From: Flammeovirga sp. OC4 | GTDB taxonomy: Bacteria; Bacteroidota; Bacteroidia; Cytophagales; Flammeovirgaceae | Direction of reading: 5' to 3' | DNA length: 64,000 nt | Assembly (NCBI RefSeq): GCF_000812565.1 | Contig: NZ_JTAM01000005.1 | Coordinates: 124,001 to 188,000, forward strand | Notes under the pieces: generated by a model | Told to the model about the DNA's origin: nothing | Databases searched by the model: none | What the model saw: only the letters and a program-made list of their open reading frames with translations | Made by a program: the position numbers and the translations under genes | Part shown: positions 34,145-43,900 of the stretch, piece by piece | Numbering within the stretch: position 1 is the stretch's first letter | Layout: each line of letters begins with the position of its first letter

Positions 34145-36547
34145 ATGAAATACTTACACCTTATTTTTTCAATTTTTATTATCTCCTCTAGTGCATTTGC
34201 CCAAAAGGGAATCATAAGAGGTACGGTAAGCGAAAAATCTAACAACCAAACTGTCCCCTATGCTACTGTCGTAATACAAGGTACTACAACTGGCGCAACA
34301 ACTAAAGAAGACGGTTCATTTGAAATCAAAAATTTACAACCTGGCTTGTATAATTTAGTAGTAAACTACGTTGGTTATGGGCCAGAGTCAGTAGAAGTAG
34401 AAGTATCAAATTCACGACCAGCTGTTGTAGATTTTAAACTAACACCTTCTACACAAGAACTAAACGAAGTAGAAGTTGTTGCAAATGGTTTTTACAAATC
34501 AGACGAATCCCCTGTTTCTGTACAAAGAATCGGAGTTACAGAAGTCAAAAGAGCTCCTGGAGCTAATAGGGATATTTCAAGAGTATTACAATCCTTGCCT
34601 GGGGTTGCTTCCACCGCTTCTTTCAGAAATGACATTTTAATTAGAGGTGGTGCACCTAACGAGAATAGGTTCTACCTCGATGGAATTGAAATACCCAATA
34701 TCAACCACTTTGCAACTCAAGGTGCTTCAGGTGGCCCAGTGGGCATGATCAACGTTGATTTCATTAAAGACGTTGAATTTTATTCAGGGGCTTTTCCTGC
34801 AGGAAGAGGAAATGCCTTATCATCAGTAATGGAATTTACGCAAAAAGACGGTCGTACTGATCAACATACTACAAATGTTATTATAGGCACCTCTGATATC
34901 GGATTAACATTCGAAGGCCCTGTTACAGAAAAATCATCAATTGTGGTTTCTGCCCGTCAATCTTATTTACAAGCACTTTTCAGTGTTCTTGGCTTACCTT
35001 TCTTACCTACCTACAACGATTTTCAGTTAAAATATAAGTATAAGCTAAACCAAAGAAATCAAATCTCAATAATAGGTCTTGGAGCCATTGACCAATTCAA
35101 ACTAGCAGATTCTCCGGGTGACCCTACTGACGAGGATTACGAGCAAAATCTTTATACTTTGAATAACACTCCCGAACAATCACAATGGAATTATACTATT
35201 GGTGCTAAGTATGAACACTTCAGAGACAATTCAACATTCACTTTTGTGGCTTCAAGAAACATGTTGAATAATGCTCAATACAAACACCCTGACAACGACA
35301 CAAGTCAACCAAGAATTTACGATTACAAATCGCAAGAAATAGAGAATAAGTTTAGAGCAGAAGGTGTAACATTCACTAATTCAGGTTGGACATTCAGTTA
35401 TGGCTTGAATTATGAATATGCAATTTATAACAACAGAACAGAACAGACTCTTTATGATTTCTCTTCAGGTGATCTAGAGACTATTAATTTCAAATCTGAT
35501 TTAAGTTTAAATAAATGGGGTGGTTTTGCAACTGTTAGTAAGAAGTTAATACAAGATCAACTAACGCTTTCGTTAGGTGCAAGAGTTGACGCTAATGACT
35601 ACTCTAGTTCCATGTCAAATTTATTGGATCAATTCTCACCTAGATTTTCTGCATCTTACCAATTCACACCTAGATGGAGCTTAAACTTCAATACAGGTAT
35701 TTACTACCAACTTCCAACCTACACTACGTTGGGTTATAAAGAAGGAGAAGACTTTATCAACAAACAAAACAATTTATTATACATCAGAAACAAACAATTA
35801 GTAGGTGGATTTGAGTATAAGATTCCAGAGAAAAACGTCAAGTTTACTTTAGAAGCATTTGAAAAGGTATACGATCAATACCCTTACTCTGTCAACAATC
35901 AAATCTCATTAGCCAATTTAGGAGCTGACTTTGGTGTGATTGGTAGTGAAGAAGTGACAAGCACCTCTAAAGGTCGTTCTAGAGGTATTGAATTTATGGC
36001 TCAACAGAAGTTCTTTAAAGGATTCTATGGTATTTTTGCTTACACATTTGTAATGTCTGAGTTCACGAATGCAAATCCTGATGTATATGCTCCTTCATCT
36101 TGGGACAGTAGAAATATTGTAAGTTTGACGGGAGGAAAGAAATTAGGTAAAAACTGGGAAATCGGAGCAAGATGGTTATTCTCAGGAGGAACACCTTACA
36201 CCCCTTATGATGAAGAAGCGTCTATGCGAAGAGAAGTTTGGGACAATGAGAAAAGAGGTGTGAGGGATTACTCACAAGTCAATACATTACGTTTAGATCC
36301 AACTCACCAATTAGATGTAAGAGTCGATAAATATTATTACTTTGACAAATGGAGTTTAAACTTCTATTTAGACATCCAGAATTTATATGGATACAAAGCA
36401 AAAGGACAACCAATTCTTACCACAGAATTGAATGCTGATGGTACTCCAATGGTGGACCCTAACGACCCTTCTCGATACGTTCCGAAATATATAGAAACTA
36501 CGAACGGAATTGTTCAACCTTCTATCGGAATCATCATAGAATTGTAA
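34145..36547 (+). CDS. TonB-dependent receptor with carboxypeptidase-regulatory N-terminus
   Basis: Outer membrane transporter of 800 residues driven by TonB. A signal peptide (YLHLIFSIFIISSSAFAQ) precedes a CarboxypepD_reg-like Ig domain at about 20-110 (GTVSEKSNNQTVPYATVVIQG). The plug domain at about 115-225 has DISRVLQSLPGVAS and DILIRGGAPNENRFYLDGIEI, and a beta-barrel follows to the end (PSIGIIIEL). Its length is nearer to TonB receptors of the FecA or metal type than to SusC proteins (about 1000). No SusD partner adjoins it, so it is probably not a polysaccharide system. Substrate is unknown. Monocistronic. Confidence 0.93.
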   Translation: MKYLHLIFSIFIISSSAFAQKGIIRGTVSEKSNNQTVPYATVVIQGTTTGATTKEDGSFEIKNLQPGLYNLVVNYVGYGPESVEVEVSNSRPAVVDFKLTPSTQELNEVEVVANGFYKSDESPVSVQRIGVTEVKRAPGANRDISRVLQSLPGVASTASFRNDILIRGGAPNENRFYLDGIEIPNINHFATQGASGGPVGMINVDFIKDVEFYSGAFPAGRGNALSSVMEFTQKDGRTDQHTTNVIIGTSDIGLTFEGPVTEKSSIVVSARQSYLQALFSVLGLPFLPTYNDFQLKYKYKLNQRNQISIIGLGAIDQFKLADSPGDPTDEDYEQNLYTLNNTPEQSQWNYTIGAKYEHFRDNSTFTFVASRNMLNNAQYKHPDNDTSQPRIYDYKSQEIENKFRAEGVTFTNSGWTFSYGLNYEYAIYNNRTEQTLYDFSSGDLETINFKSDLSLNKWGGFATVSKKLIQDQLTLSLGARVDANDYSSSMSNLLDQFSPRFSASYQFTPRWSLNFNTGIYYQLPTYTTLGYKEGEDFINKQNNLLYIRNKQLVGGFEYKIPEKNVKFTLEAFEKVYDQYPYSVNNQISLANLGADFGVIGSEEVTSTSKGRSRGIEFMAQQKFFKGFYGIFAYTFVMSEFTNANPDVYAPSSWDSRNIVSLTGGKKLGKNWEIGARWLFSGGTPYTPYDEEASMRREVWDNEKRGVRDYSQVNTLRLDPTHQLDVRVDKYYYFDKWSLNFYLDIQNLYGYKAKGQPILTTELNADGTPMVDPNDPSRYVPKYIETTNGIVQPSIGIIIEL

Positions 36548-36568
36548 AATTTTAAAAATATCACACAA

Positions 36569-36614
36569 AAACCTTCATTTCTATCAATTTTAGAGATGAA
36601 GGTTTGTTTTTTTA
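36569..36614 (+). terminator. Terminator of the TonB receptor gene
   Basis: AAACCTTCAT pairs with ATGAAGGTTT around a partly paired loop and is followed by G and T8. Confidence 0.85.
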
Positions 36615-36634
36615 TAAATTGTCGACTTATTTTG
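36603..36634 (+). promoter_or_regulatory. Promoter of the metX riboswitch transcript
   Basis: TTTG (36603-36606), inside the end of the preceding terminator, lies 21 bases before TA-T-TTTG (36628-36634). This is the best pair of -33 and -7 elements in the region and would start transcription near 36641, about 33 bases before the riboswitch. Confidence 0.5.
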
Positions 36635-36673
36635 AACCTGCATACCATTTACATCTGATAGTAAGACGTAAGT

Positions 36674-36775
36674 GTTTATAAAGAAGAGGTAAGAGACTAG
36701 GCTCAACGACCCTCTAGCAACCATCTATTATTGATAAGGTGCTACATCCTAGCCTAATTATTAGGACATATAAAC
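36674..36775 (+). promoter_or_regulatory. SAM-I (S-box) riboswitch upstream of metX
   Basis: P1 is formed by GTTTATA (36674-36680) and TATAAAC (36769-36775). P2 is AGAGG (36685-36689) with CCTCT (36711-36715). The conserved core AGCAACC follows P2, and the junction AAGGTGCTACATCC sits before P4, TCCTA/TAGGA (36747-36751, 36762-36766). These are the SAM-I hallmarks, although several positions depart from the Firmicutes consensus. Binding of S-adenosylmethionine would lower metX expression. There is no obvious terminator before the ATG at 36912, so the output may be translational; the 136 bases between P1 and the ATG hold no other motif that I recognise. Confidence 0.85.
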
Positions 36776-36911
36776 GATAGAATATTTAGACGTCTGAAAG
36801 TCAATACAAATACATTCTGCTCAATTATATCCACTGTAATTACGCTACTGAAGGTCATCCTACACTCTCCTACTCTCCATTTCTTATTTTAATAAAAAAG
36901 AAAAGAAGGTA

Positions 36912-37952
36912 ATGCAAGAGCATTTTTTCACATATAATAAAAAATTCGAGCTCGAATTAGGAGGAGAATTAAATGACTTAACACTCGCCTATCAAACTAT
37001 GGGTCAACTCAATGATGACCAATCAAATGTCATATGGGTTTGTCATGCACTTACAGGAAATGCTGAAGTTTCAGATTGGTGGAATGGACTGTTTGGTGAT
37101 AATTCTATCTTCAATCCAAAGGAACATTTTATTATATGTGCCAATGTGATTGGGTCATGTTATGGTTCAACAGGACCACTATCGATAAACCCTGACACCA
37201 ACAAACCTTACTATAATTCCTTCCCTTCGATTACAATACGTGACATTGTAAAATCTCTTGATTTACTGAGAAAGGAGCTAAAGATTGAAAGAATCAATAC
37301 CCTCATTGGTGGTTCATTAGGTGGTCAACAAGCATTAGAATGGGCAGTCTCTCAACCTGACTTAATGGAAAACCTTATAATTTGTGCAACAAATGCGAAA
37401 CATTCTCCTTGGGGAGTCGCCTTTAATGAATCACAAAGGTTAGCTATCCAAGCAGACCCAACATGGGGACAAGAAGACCCACATGCTGGAAGTAGAGGTT
37501 TGATTGCTGCAAGATCCATTGCAATGCTTTCTTACAGAAATTACAGCACGTACGAGAAAACACAAAGCGAGGATTCTGAGTCAGTCACGAACAACTTTAA
37601 GGCTTCATCTTATCAAGAATACCAAGGTAAAAAGCTTCTGAGTAGATTCAATGCATATTCATATTGGACACTTTCTAACACCATGGATTCCCACAATTTA
37701 GGTAGAGGAAGAAAGTCAATCGAAGACGCTTTGAGTACTATAAAAGCCTACACACAAGTTATCGGTATTACTTCAGATGTGCTTTTCCCAGTTTCTGAAC
37801 AACGTTTCATTACACAACACATTCCTAATGTCACATATGAAGAAATTTCATCATTATATGGGCATGATGGATTTCTCGTTGAAACACACAAAATTGCAGG
37901 AGCTATTCAAGCATTCTTTAAGCAAAAGAAGAAAAAGAAAATAATAATGTAG
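36912..37952 (+). CDS. metX: Homoserine O-acetyltransferase MetX
   Basis: Alpha/beta-hydrolase that transfers acetyl from acetyl-CoA to homoserine, the first committed step of methionine synthesis. Seen are the oxyanion region VCHALTGNAEVSDWW, the GSCYGSTGPLSINP block typical of MetX, the nucleophile Ser in IGGSLGGQQALEW (about residue 137), the Asp in ITSDVLFPVSEQ, and the His in LYGHDGFLVETHKI. Length of 346 is normal. The acetyl rather than succinyl specificity is by family and was not read from residues. Control by the SAM-I riboswitch just upstream strongly supports the role. A lysine-rich tail (KQKKKKKIIM) ends it. Confidence 0.95.
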   Translation: MQEHFFTYNKKFELELGGELNDLTLAYQTMGQLNDDQSNVIWVCHALTGNAEVSDWWNGLFGDNSIFNPKEHFIICANVIGSCYGSTGPLSINPDTNKPYYNSFPSITIRDIVKSLDLLRKELKIERINTLIGGSLGGQQALEWAVSQPDLMENLIICATNAKHSPWGVAFNESQRLAIQADPTWGQEDPHAGSRGLIAARSIAMLSYRNYSTYEKTQSEDSESVTNNFKASSYQEYQGKKLLSRFNAYSYWTLSNTMDSHNLGRGRKSIEDALSTIKAYTQVIGITSDVLFPVSEQRFITQHIPNVTYEEISSLYGHDGFLVETHKIAGAIQAFFKQKKKKKIIM

Positions 37953-38036
37953 TATTTAGGCATACATTTTGTATCTTGGATTGCTAAGCAGTCATTATTG
38001 ACATCAAATGAGTATCCATATTAGCCAACAGCTACA

Positions 38037-38216
38037 ATGAAAAATATTAAAAAAAGAATCTTATCATCAATCGCATTACTTACTTTAGGTGCTTTGATCT
38101 ATTCATGTGCTCCGACTAATTCTGCGAGTGCGAACTACTTCAACAAGGAAAGAAAGAAATATGAAATTATGGATATGCATTCAGAATGCCCTCAGATTGT
38201 AAACTCGAGGCGATAA
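38037..38216 (+). CDS. Small predicted lipoprotein (59 residues)
   Basis: ATG to TAA encodes 59 residues. The N-terminus MKNIKKRILSSIALLTLGAL then IYSC forms a standard lipoprotein signal with the cysteine at residue 24. About 35 mature residues follow, with a cysteine in the late HSECPQIVNSRR. It is followed by a terminator, which supports it being a real gene. It lies 84 bases after metX and may share its transcript. Function unknown. Confidence 0.68.
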   Translation: MKNIKKRILSSIALLTLGALIYSCAPTNSASANYFNKERKKYEIMDMHSECPQIVNSRR

Positions 38217-38236
38217 TTTCATATAACCATACTATA

Positions 38237-38282
38237 AAATCCTTTTCTCATTATCACAAAATCATGAGGAAAGGATTTTTTC
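38237..38282 (+). terminator. Terminator after the small lipoprotein gene
   Basis: AAATCCTTTTCTCA pairs with TGAGGAAAGGATTT (one G-T wobble) around a 14-base loop, followed by a T run. Confidence 0.85.
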
Positions 38283-38316
38283 ATACCTTACACTCACGAT
38301 AACCATAATTTTTTCA

Positions 38317-38324
38317 TAATTTTG
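38317..38324 (+). promoter_or_regulatory. Candidate -7 box of the Che/Sia operon
   Basis: TAATTTTG fits TAnnTTTG and predicts a leader of about 31 bases before cheR at 38362. The -33 element is unclear. Confidence 0.42.
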
Positions 38325-38361
38325 GCTGTCAAAAAAACTGTCATCATTTTTTAAGCAAAAT

Positions 38362-39189
38362 ATGCAACGTGATATTGAAATAGCAGAATTAAGAAGATTA
38401 ACCCAATATATAGATGATAATTTTGATTACGATTTCAAAAATTATGCAATGTCTTCCTTTACCCGAAGAGTACGAAGAGTAATCGAACTGTATAAATTCA
38501 CATCTGTCGAAGCACTAATCAAAAAATTTAAAAACAATCCATCTTTCTTCCAAGAATTTGTTTCTGAAATCACCGTCAACGTTACAGAGATGTTCCGTGA
38601 CCCTACTTTTTGGAGCAGCCTTAGAGATGAAATTATTCCTGATGTAATAAAGGAACATCGCAAAATCAGTATATGGCATGCAGGATGTTCATCAGGCGAA
38701 GAAGTCATTTCAATGTGTATCCTTTTGAAGGAGTTAGATTGCCTTGAAAGTGCTACAATTGTAGCTACTGATATCGATCAGTCCATTATTAATAAGGCTA
38801 AAAAAGCTTCATTTTCTGCCAAAAACATGGAGCTCAACAAACAAAACTACGAGCGCTATGGTGGAAAAAATGATTTCCTTAGCTACTTTGTAGAAGATGA
38901 AGGTTTTTTCTATATCAAACCTGAACTAATTGAAAGAGTATCATTCCGTGTTCAAGATTTAGTGAAAGGCAATCCTTTCTCTAAGTTTGATTTAATTTTA
39001 TGCAGAAACGTAATGATTTATTTCAACCAAACTTTACAAAACGAAGTACTTAAAAAACTACATGGTAGTCTTTTTAAATATGGAAATCTTGCAATTGGAT
39101 CAAAAGAATCTTTGATTTGGTGTGATATTGCCAATAAATTCGTTGTAGTTAACAACGAAGAAAAGATTTATAAGAAGATCAAAGATTAA
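38362..39189 (+). CDS. cheR: CheR-type protein-glutamate methyltransferase
   Basis: SAM-dependent enzyme that methylates glutamates on chemoreceptor-type proteins. An N-terminal helical domain (residues about 10-75, with SSFTRRVRRVIELY and the VSEITVNVTEMFRDP hinge) is followed by the methyltransferase domain: IWHAGCSSGEEVISM for SAM binding, IVATDIDQSIINKAKKA, and FDLILCRNVMIYFN. The length of 275 is usual. It is the first gene of a six-gene run ending with SiaC; no methyl-accepting receptor gene is present, so the target is unknown. The membrane GAF or PP2C proteins encoded downstream are candidates. Confidence 0.93.
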   Translation: MQRDIEIAELRRLTQYIDDNFDYDFKNYAMSSFTRRVRRVIELYKFTSVEALIKKFKNNPSFFQEFVSEITVNVTEMFRDPTFWSSLRDEIIPDVIKEHRKISIWHAGCSSGEEVISMCILLKELDCLESATIVATDIDQSIINKAKKASFSAKNMELNKQNYERYGGKNDFLSYFVEDEGFFYIKPELIERVSFRVQDLVKGNPFSKFDLILCRNVMIYFNQTLQNEVLKKLHGSLFKYGNLAIGSKESLIWCDIANKFVVVNNEEKIYKKIKD

Positions 39190-39206
39190 CTTCCACACGC
39201 TACTCA

Positions 39207-39803
39207 ATGAATTCTTCATTTTTTCATAATAAATATAAAGGAATAGTAATTGGAGGTTCAGCCGGCAGTTTTAAACCTATTACAAAATTGCTCGCGGATT
39301 TACCAAAGGACTTTCCTATACCAATTTTTCTTTGTCTTCATAGATTAAAGCATGTTAGGCATGGTTTTATAGAGGCTTTATCTATAAAGAGTTCAAAGCC
39401 TATTCTTGAGCCTTTAGATAAAGAAATAGTTAGGCCTGGCATGGTTTACCTAGCTCCTGCTAATTATCATTTATGCATTGAACTAGGAAATACTATGTCT
39501 TTATCCACTGAAGGTCTAGTAAACAATTCAAGACCAGCCATTGATCTAACTTTTAAAAGTGCAGCTTATGTTTATAAAGAAAAACTTATTGGAATCTTAT
39601 TTTCAGGAGCTAACAAAGATGGAGCTTTAGGTATGAAAGCCATCAAAGATAAAGGTGGTGTAACCATAATTCAGGACCCTGAAGAAAGCATGATGAATAC
39701 CATGCCTTTGTCTGCAAAGCAAGTAACTGAAATAGATTTTTGCCTTGAAGCTGAAAAAATTACAAATTTTCTACTAGATTTATACAAGGCTTACCAAAAA
39801 TAA
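39207..39803 (+). CDS. cheB: CheB-type protein-glutamate methylesterase, no receiver domain
   Basis: The 198 residues are just the CheB catalytic domain. Visible are the Ser nucleophile in VIGGSAGSF, the His in FLCLHRLKHVRHGF, a VYLAPANYHL strand, and the Asp in FSGANKDGALGMKAIKDKGG. The receiver domain that normally gates activity in chemotaxis CheB is missing, so it may be constitutively active or controlled by a partner. It lies 17 bases after cheR. The pair forms a reversible methylation unit. Confidence 0.93.
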   Translation: MNSSFFHNKYKGIVIGGSAGSFKPITKLLADLPKDFPIPIFLCLHRLKHVRHGFIEALSIKSSKPILEPLDKEIVRPGMVYLAPANYHLCIELGNTMSLSTEGLVNNSRPAIDLTFKSAAYVYKEKLIGILFSGANKDGALGMKAIKDKGGVTIIQDPEESMMNTMPLSAKQVTEIDFCLEAEKITNFLLDLYKAYQK

Positions 39804-39854
39804 GCGTTACTTATTAAGACTTGTGAAACTTTTTCAAGCAAACTAATTAGTATT

Positions 39855-40892
39855 TTGAAAACAACACAGAAAAGAACAAATATTAGAGAGAAGAATATTC
39901 ATACGGTATACAAAGTTCCTGCGATCGTTGTAGCTTCAATTTTTGTGTTTATTTTCTCGATGATTTTAATATTTGAAAATCAATTTCCGGGAAGTGTAAA
40001 AACTTTGATCTTAGGAAACGGGGAATACAATAGAGAAAAATACCTATTGACTTTAGGGTATATCGATTTAGTATTTGTCATAATATTACTTTATCTCATA
40101 TTCAGCAGTCGCCAGGTTTTTAATATTATATTAGGTGTAATTTTCCTATTCTTGTCCTTCTTTTCTACCTCTAGATTATACAACCTACCTGAAGAAATAT
40201 TGAGTGCTTTAGAGAGGAAAGATGATAAGACCTATCTTCAGATAATGGATTTAAGCACTCCAACTTTTTATACGCTAGGTTTTACTTTTGCAATACTAAT
40301 ATTCCTTTTATTTAGGTTAATTTCCGAATTAATGAAAGATCCAGAGGACCATATCATTTATGTTCCAAAGTACTTTTCTAAGGAAAGCCAAAAAAGAGAA
40401 GAAGAAACAAAAGATACATTTAGAGAAAGAGGTCAACTCATCAAAAAGAATATTCAAGCTTCTATTCTCAACATAGATGATGGTGATGATAAAGAACAAA
40501 TACTATTAAATTCAATTTGTCGCGAATTCCAAGTCAGTACAGGTATTTACTATAAAACAACTGTCATTGATGGAAAGAATATGATTTCCTTTTCTAAAGG
40601 TTTTTCTTTTTACTTACCAGAATCACAGACATTGGCATTTGAATTTGGAGAAGGTCTTCCTGGTCAGGTTGCATCGACTAGATCTTCTATCATTTCGAAT
40701 ACAATTCCAGAAAACTACATAAAAGTGGTATCCGGATTAGGTGATTCAACACCAAATTCACTAATGATTGCTCCAATCTTAGATGCCGAATCTAATTTAT
40801 TGGGAGTAGTTGAACTTGCCTCTTTCAAAAATTTCACTCCTGAGGATCGTGAAATTCTAGACAAAGTAACCATTTGGTTTACTGAAAGTTAA
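39855..40892 (+). CDS. Four-helix membrane protein with GAF domain
   Basis: Begins with TTG at 39855. Four hydrophobic helices occupy residues about 22-160: AIVVASIFVFIFSMILIF, IDLVFVIILLYLIF, VFNIILGVIFLFLSFFS and LGFTFAILIFLLFRLI. After a charged linker comes a GAF domain (about 195-345) with a FEFGEGLPGQVASTR motif near its middle and SLMIAPILDAESNLLGVVELASF at the end, closely like the GAF region of the following PP2C gene. It has no catalytic output domain. It probably regulates or scaffolds the phosphatase. Gap 51 bases from cheB, 33 to the next gene. Confidence 0.78.
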   Translation: MKTTQKRTNIREKNIHTVYKVPAIVVASIFVFIFSMILIFENQFPGSVKTLILGNGEYNREKYLLTLGYIDLVFVIILLYLIFSSRQVFNIILGVIFLFLSFFSTSRLYNLPEEILSALERKDDKTYLQIMDLSTPTFYTLGFTFAILIFLLFRLISELMKDPEDHIIYVPKYFSKESQKREEETKDTFRERGQLIKKNIQASILNIDDGDDKEQILLNSICREFQVSTGIYYKTTVIDGKNMISFSKGFSFYLPESQTLAFEFGEGLPGQVASTRSSIISNTIPENYIKVVSGLGDSTPNSLMIAPILDAESNLLGVVELASFKNFTPEDREILDKVTIWFTES

Positions 40893-40925
40893 AAATATTG
40901 ATATAAACAGTAGGACTTTATATAT

Positions 40926-43900
40926 ATGTTTTTCCAAGACTTAAAGATACGTACTAAAATTACTATTATAATGTTACTCGTTGTAACCATTACTGTAGTA
41001 ACTATTAGTTCCCTCTCTTATTTTCAGACTGAAAATTCAGTTGAAAGAAGGTTCTCTCAAACTTTTGATGTTATCAGTACACTGAAAGCAGAACAAATTG
41101 ACCAAAAATTCAAGTACATCGAACAAAACTTGAAATATATGGCAAAGTCTGCTTTAATTGTAAATAACGCTACAAAGTTAAAGTACCTCTTTCAATCAAA
41201 ATCAAGATCGTATAAAGATTCTACCTACTACGAAATAAAAAGAAAACTTGATAATGAACTATTCCCAAAACAAATTGTGAATGGTTATTCGAACATCATC
41301 ATTACAGATAACAAAGGAAATGTTCTTTATACTAGTTACACTTTCCCAGCGTCTGTAATTGTAGGTGACAGAAACAAGAAGTTTGAAAAAATCATTAAGA
41401 AAGCGAAAACCAAAACCTATTTTTCTGAACCTTTTAATACTGAAAAGGGTGCTCACATTTATGTTGTCTCTCCAAGAATGAAATCAAGATTTGGGGAATT
41501 AGGGCATGTGATTATTCTTTACAGCCTCCAGAAAAACATATATCCAATAGTTGAAAATAGGACAGGACTTGGCGATACTGGTGAAATATTACTTTCTAGA
41601 TTATCAGACAATCAATCAAGCAATGTTACCATTATATCTCCATTAAAAGGCAGTTCAAACTTATTAACTGAAGTAATTAGTCTTGGTGATCCTTCTAATA
41701 TTGCTATTCAAAAAGCGGCAAAAGGTGACTCCAAAGATTTTAGTTATGATATTGACTGGAGAGGTGAAAAGACCATTTCCTATTGGAACTACATCCCAAC
41801 CACCAATTGGGGTTTAGTTGTGAAAATAGACTACGACGAAATTAAAAGCGGCTTAAACGGTCTAATAAGAACCTTCTTTTACACCGCAATTGTGATCATC
41901 TTCATTTCTATGATGATTGCTGTCATTTTCTCTAAATACCTTACAAACCCAATTATCACTCTAAAAAACAGGCTAAACCTCATTGCAAAAGGTATCCTTC
42001 CTCATGAAGTAGTAAACCTTATTCATAAAGATGAGATTGGCGAAATGTCTATGGCCGTACAAGAAGTGGTAAACGGTATGAAGAGAACTGCAAACTTCTC
42101 AGAACAAATTGGTGAAGGAAATTACGACGCTTCTTATACATCACTTAGTGATGATGATACACTAGGTAATGCCTTAATTGGCATGAGGGATAGTATTCAA
42201 AGAGCTGAAAAAAGAGATTCTGAACGTAACTGGATTATTACTGGTGAAGCAGAAATCGGTCAAATTCTTCGCAATCACAATGACCTGGTCGAACTAGGTA
42301 ATGAAGTTATTGCTTTTACTACTGAAAAAATTGACGCAGTCCAAGGTGCCTTTTATGTTGTAGAAGGTGTGACTGATGAACTTCCATTAGAAGAACAAGA
42401 AATTAGGCTAATAAGCACCTATGCCTATAATAAAAGACGTTTCCTCCAAAAGAAATTTAAATTTGCAGAAGGTTTAGTTGGACAAGCTGCAATTGAGATG
42501 GAAATGATCTTAAGAACCGAGATTCCTAGTAGTTATTTATCGATTACATCAGGTTTATTAGGTGAGCAAAAACCTAAGTCAATTCTAATTATGCCTCTTA
42601 TCGCGAATGATAAAGTATTTGGTATTTTAGAATTCGCCTCTCTAGACAATTTCTCAACGATGAAGTTAGATTTCGTAAAAGAAATCTCACAAATTATAGC
42701 TCGTACAATTTTTAATATCAAAATTAACGAGAGAACAGTAAAACTTCTGAAGGAGTCTCAACAGATGAGTTCTGAACTTTCTGTCCAGCAAGAAATTCTT
42801 CGCCAGAATGCAGAAGAGATGGAAGCTACTCAAGAAGAATTACAAAGAACCAATCACCGTCTAGAGGAACAAGTTGAAGAGGTAAAACGATCTCAAAATA
42901 GATTACAATCCTTATTAGAGAATGCATCTGAGGTAATTACAATTTTTGATGAAAACGCAAAAATTAAATTCGTCAGTCCTTCTTCGAAACATATCTTAGG
43001 GTACAAACCGGCAGATTTAATTAACCTTTCTTACTTAGACAACTTACATAAGGATAGTGTAGATGAAGTTAGAGATTTCATTACCTCATTATCGAAGTCG
43101 AAGAACGAAGAAACTTTAAGTGCACAATACCGATACAAACTTCAAGACGGAAGGTACATTTGGCTAGAAGCTACGGGTATTAACCTCACAAAAGATCCTG
43201 CTATCGAAGGTATTGTAATCAATGCACAAGACATCACTGAAAGAAGAAGAGCAGAGACAGAGAAACGTATGCGTACACAAATGCAAGCATTATCTGAGAA
43301 CTCTCTCGACTTAATTCAACGATTAAATAAAGAAGGTCTAATCTTCTACACCAACCCAATTATTGAAGAGCTTACAGGCCTATCAGCCGATTTATTCTTA
43401 AATCAGAAGATTGAAAACACTGCATTACCAGAACATATTATTTCTGAATGGAAAGATATGCTTATTGAAGTGTCTTCGAAGAAAGAAAAATCTACTCGGG
43501 AGGTTGAATTCCCTACTGCAAGTGGCAACCGTTTTATGACGGTTACTGCAATACCAGAATTCACTGAAGATAATGAATTCGAAAGTGCTTTATTTGTCTC
43601 GCATGATATTACTGAACGTAAGAAATCAGAGCTTGAAATCTTGCTTAAAAACAAAAAAATCACGGAGAGTATTAATTATGCCAAGCGAATTCAGGGTGCA
43701 ATCATTCCAGAAACGGAAATTATTAAAAGAGATCTCAATGATTGCTTTATCCTCTACAAACCTAGAGATGTAGTCAGTGGCGATTTCCCTTGGTATTTCA
43801 AAAAAGACAATGACATTTATATCGCAGCTGTAGATTGTACAGGACACGGTGTACCAGGTGCTTTAATCTCATTAATTGGTTATTTCATCCTTAATGACAT

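Noticed and set aside
34145-36547. Polysaccharide utilisation locus
   Set aside because: There is a TonB receptor of 800 residues but no SusD partner, glycoside hydrolase or ECF/anti-sigma pair.
36776-36911. Second riboswitch or terminator between the SAM-I aptamer and metX
   Set aside because: No stable hairpin with a T run and no conserved core of a known aptamer can be seen.
38362-39803. Chemotaxis cluster
   Set aside because: CheR and CheB are present, but there is no CheA, CheW, CheY or receptor, and CheB lacks its receiver. The genes belong with the Sia module.
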